From CAYFWF01 sp964346815 (lineage in GTDB: Bacteria > Acidobacteriota > Aminicenantia > Aminicenantales > Aminicenantaceae): 64,000 nucleotides of DNA. The position numbers were made by a program, and so were the translations under genes. Positions 63,984 to 64,000 of the stretch are shown here, in pieces (position 1 is the stretch's first letter; every line of letters begins with the position of its first letter). The stretch lies in contig CAYFWF010000003.1 of the NCBI GenBank assembly GCA_964346815.1, forward strand, positions 124,001 through 188,000, written 5' to 3'. The notes beneath the pieces are model-generated. The model searched no databases and was not told the origin of the DNA. It saw only the letters and a list, made by a program, of their open reading frames with translations.

Positions 63984-64000
63984 TGAAAAGATTTTCTCTT
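63980..64000 (+). CDS. start of a downstream gene (partial)
   Basis: Two ATG codons (63980 and 63983) overlap the stop of the glycosyltransferase gene (ATGATGA) and open a frame reading into Lys-Arg-Phe-Ser-Leu, like the start of a signal peptide or membrane segment. Only seven codons are visible. Confidence 0.35.

Noticed and set aside
1..64000. CRISPR array, toxin-antitoxin pair or defence island
   Set aside because: No regularly spaced long repeats, Cas, restriction or typical toxin genes were seen on either strand.

Overview
The window reads as chromosomal DNA of a Gram-negative, heterotrophic bacterium. Outer-membrane proteins (a TonB-dependent receptor and a D15/BamA-like barrel), a TonB homologue, many exported peptidases and amidohydrolases, a BNR/Vps10-type propeller protein, a GH97 enzyme and a DUF5916 relic make a combination typical of Acidobacteriota/Aminicenantota-like genomes. 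That placement is inference from gene content only; there is no rRNA or other phylogenetic marker. A flavodiiron protein, MsrBA and a multihaem cytochrome suggest an anaerobe or microaerophile that meets O2 or NO. A class II photolyase and an AlkD-type glycosylase handle DNA damage.

Layout. 1-3.5 kb: end of a B12-binding radical SAM gene, then AT-rich, gene-poor DNA with a stem-loop element and one secreted protein of unknown function. 3.5-9.5 kb: GH2 beta-galactosidase, a flavodiiron protein behind a strong FNR-family-like promoter, a broken DUF5916 gene and a small glycine-zipper protein. 9.7-19.3 kb: TonB receptor, M28 and C69 peptidases, AlkD protein, and a tandem pair of exported amidohydrolases of which one has lost its metal ligands. 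19.7-29 kb: class II photolyase, DUF1295 membrane protein with a DAK2-DegV fusion, GH97 enzyme with a large BNR-repeat protein. 29.2-37 kb: TonB-like protein with an overlapping exported partner, an orphan receiver protein, then a forward run of dehydrogenase, LsrF-type aldolase with a zinc ribbon, nitrilase, NusG paralogue, DegT aminotransferase and YgeA-type racemase. 37.2-43.3 kb (reverse): hyuA-hyuB-NRAMP-like operon, FmdB zinc ribbon, second orphan receiver protein, RidA. 43.5-49 kb: amino-acid permease with universal-stress domains, MBL-fold lipoprotein, PAS-GGDEF protein, membrane dihaem cytochrome. 49-54.2 kb: tRNA-like relic, membrane-anchored HTH regulator, XRE-ImmA regulator with its own operator, MsrBA, divergent ADP-ribosylglycohydrolase. 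54.3-64 kb: histidine kinase and OmpR-type regulator followed by four 11-bp-phased direct repeats and a D15 outer-membrane protein, then PepD, galactokinase, PlsY and a family 2 glycosyltransferase.

How the genes fit together. Much of the window is scavenging: beta-galactosidase, GH97 and galactokinase can feed galactose, while M28, C69, PepD, the amidohydrolases, the hydantoinase/oxoprolinase pair and the permease handle peptides and amino-acid derivatives. The most distinctive loci are hyuAB with a translationally overlapping NRAMP-fold transporter lacking the canonical metal-binding motifs, the small nitrilase/NusG/DegT run, and the two-component system with its Pho-box-like array in front of an outer-membrane protein gene. 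No CRISPR array, phage structural genes or intact insertion sequence were seen.
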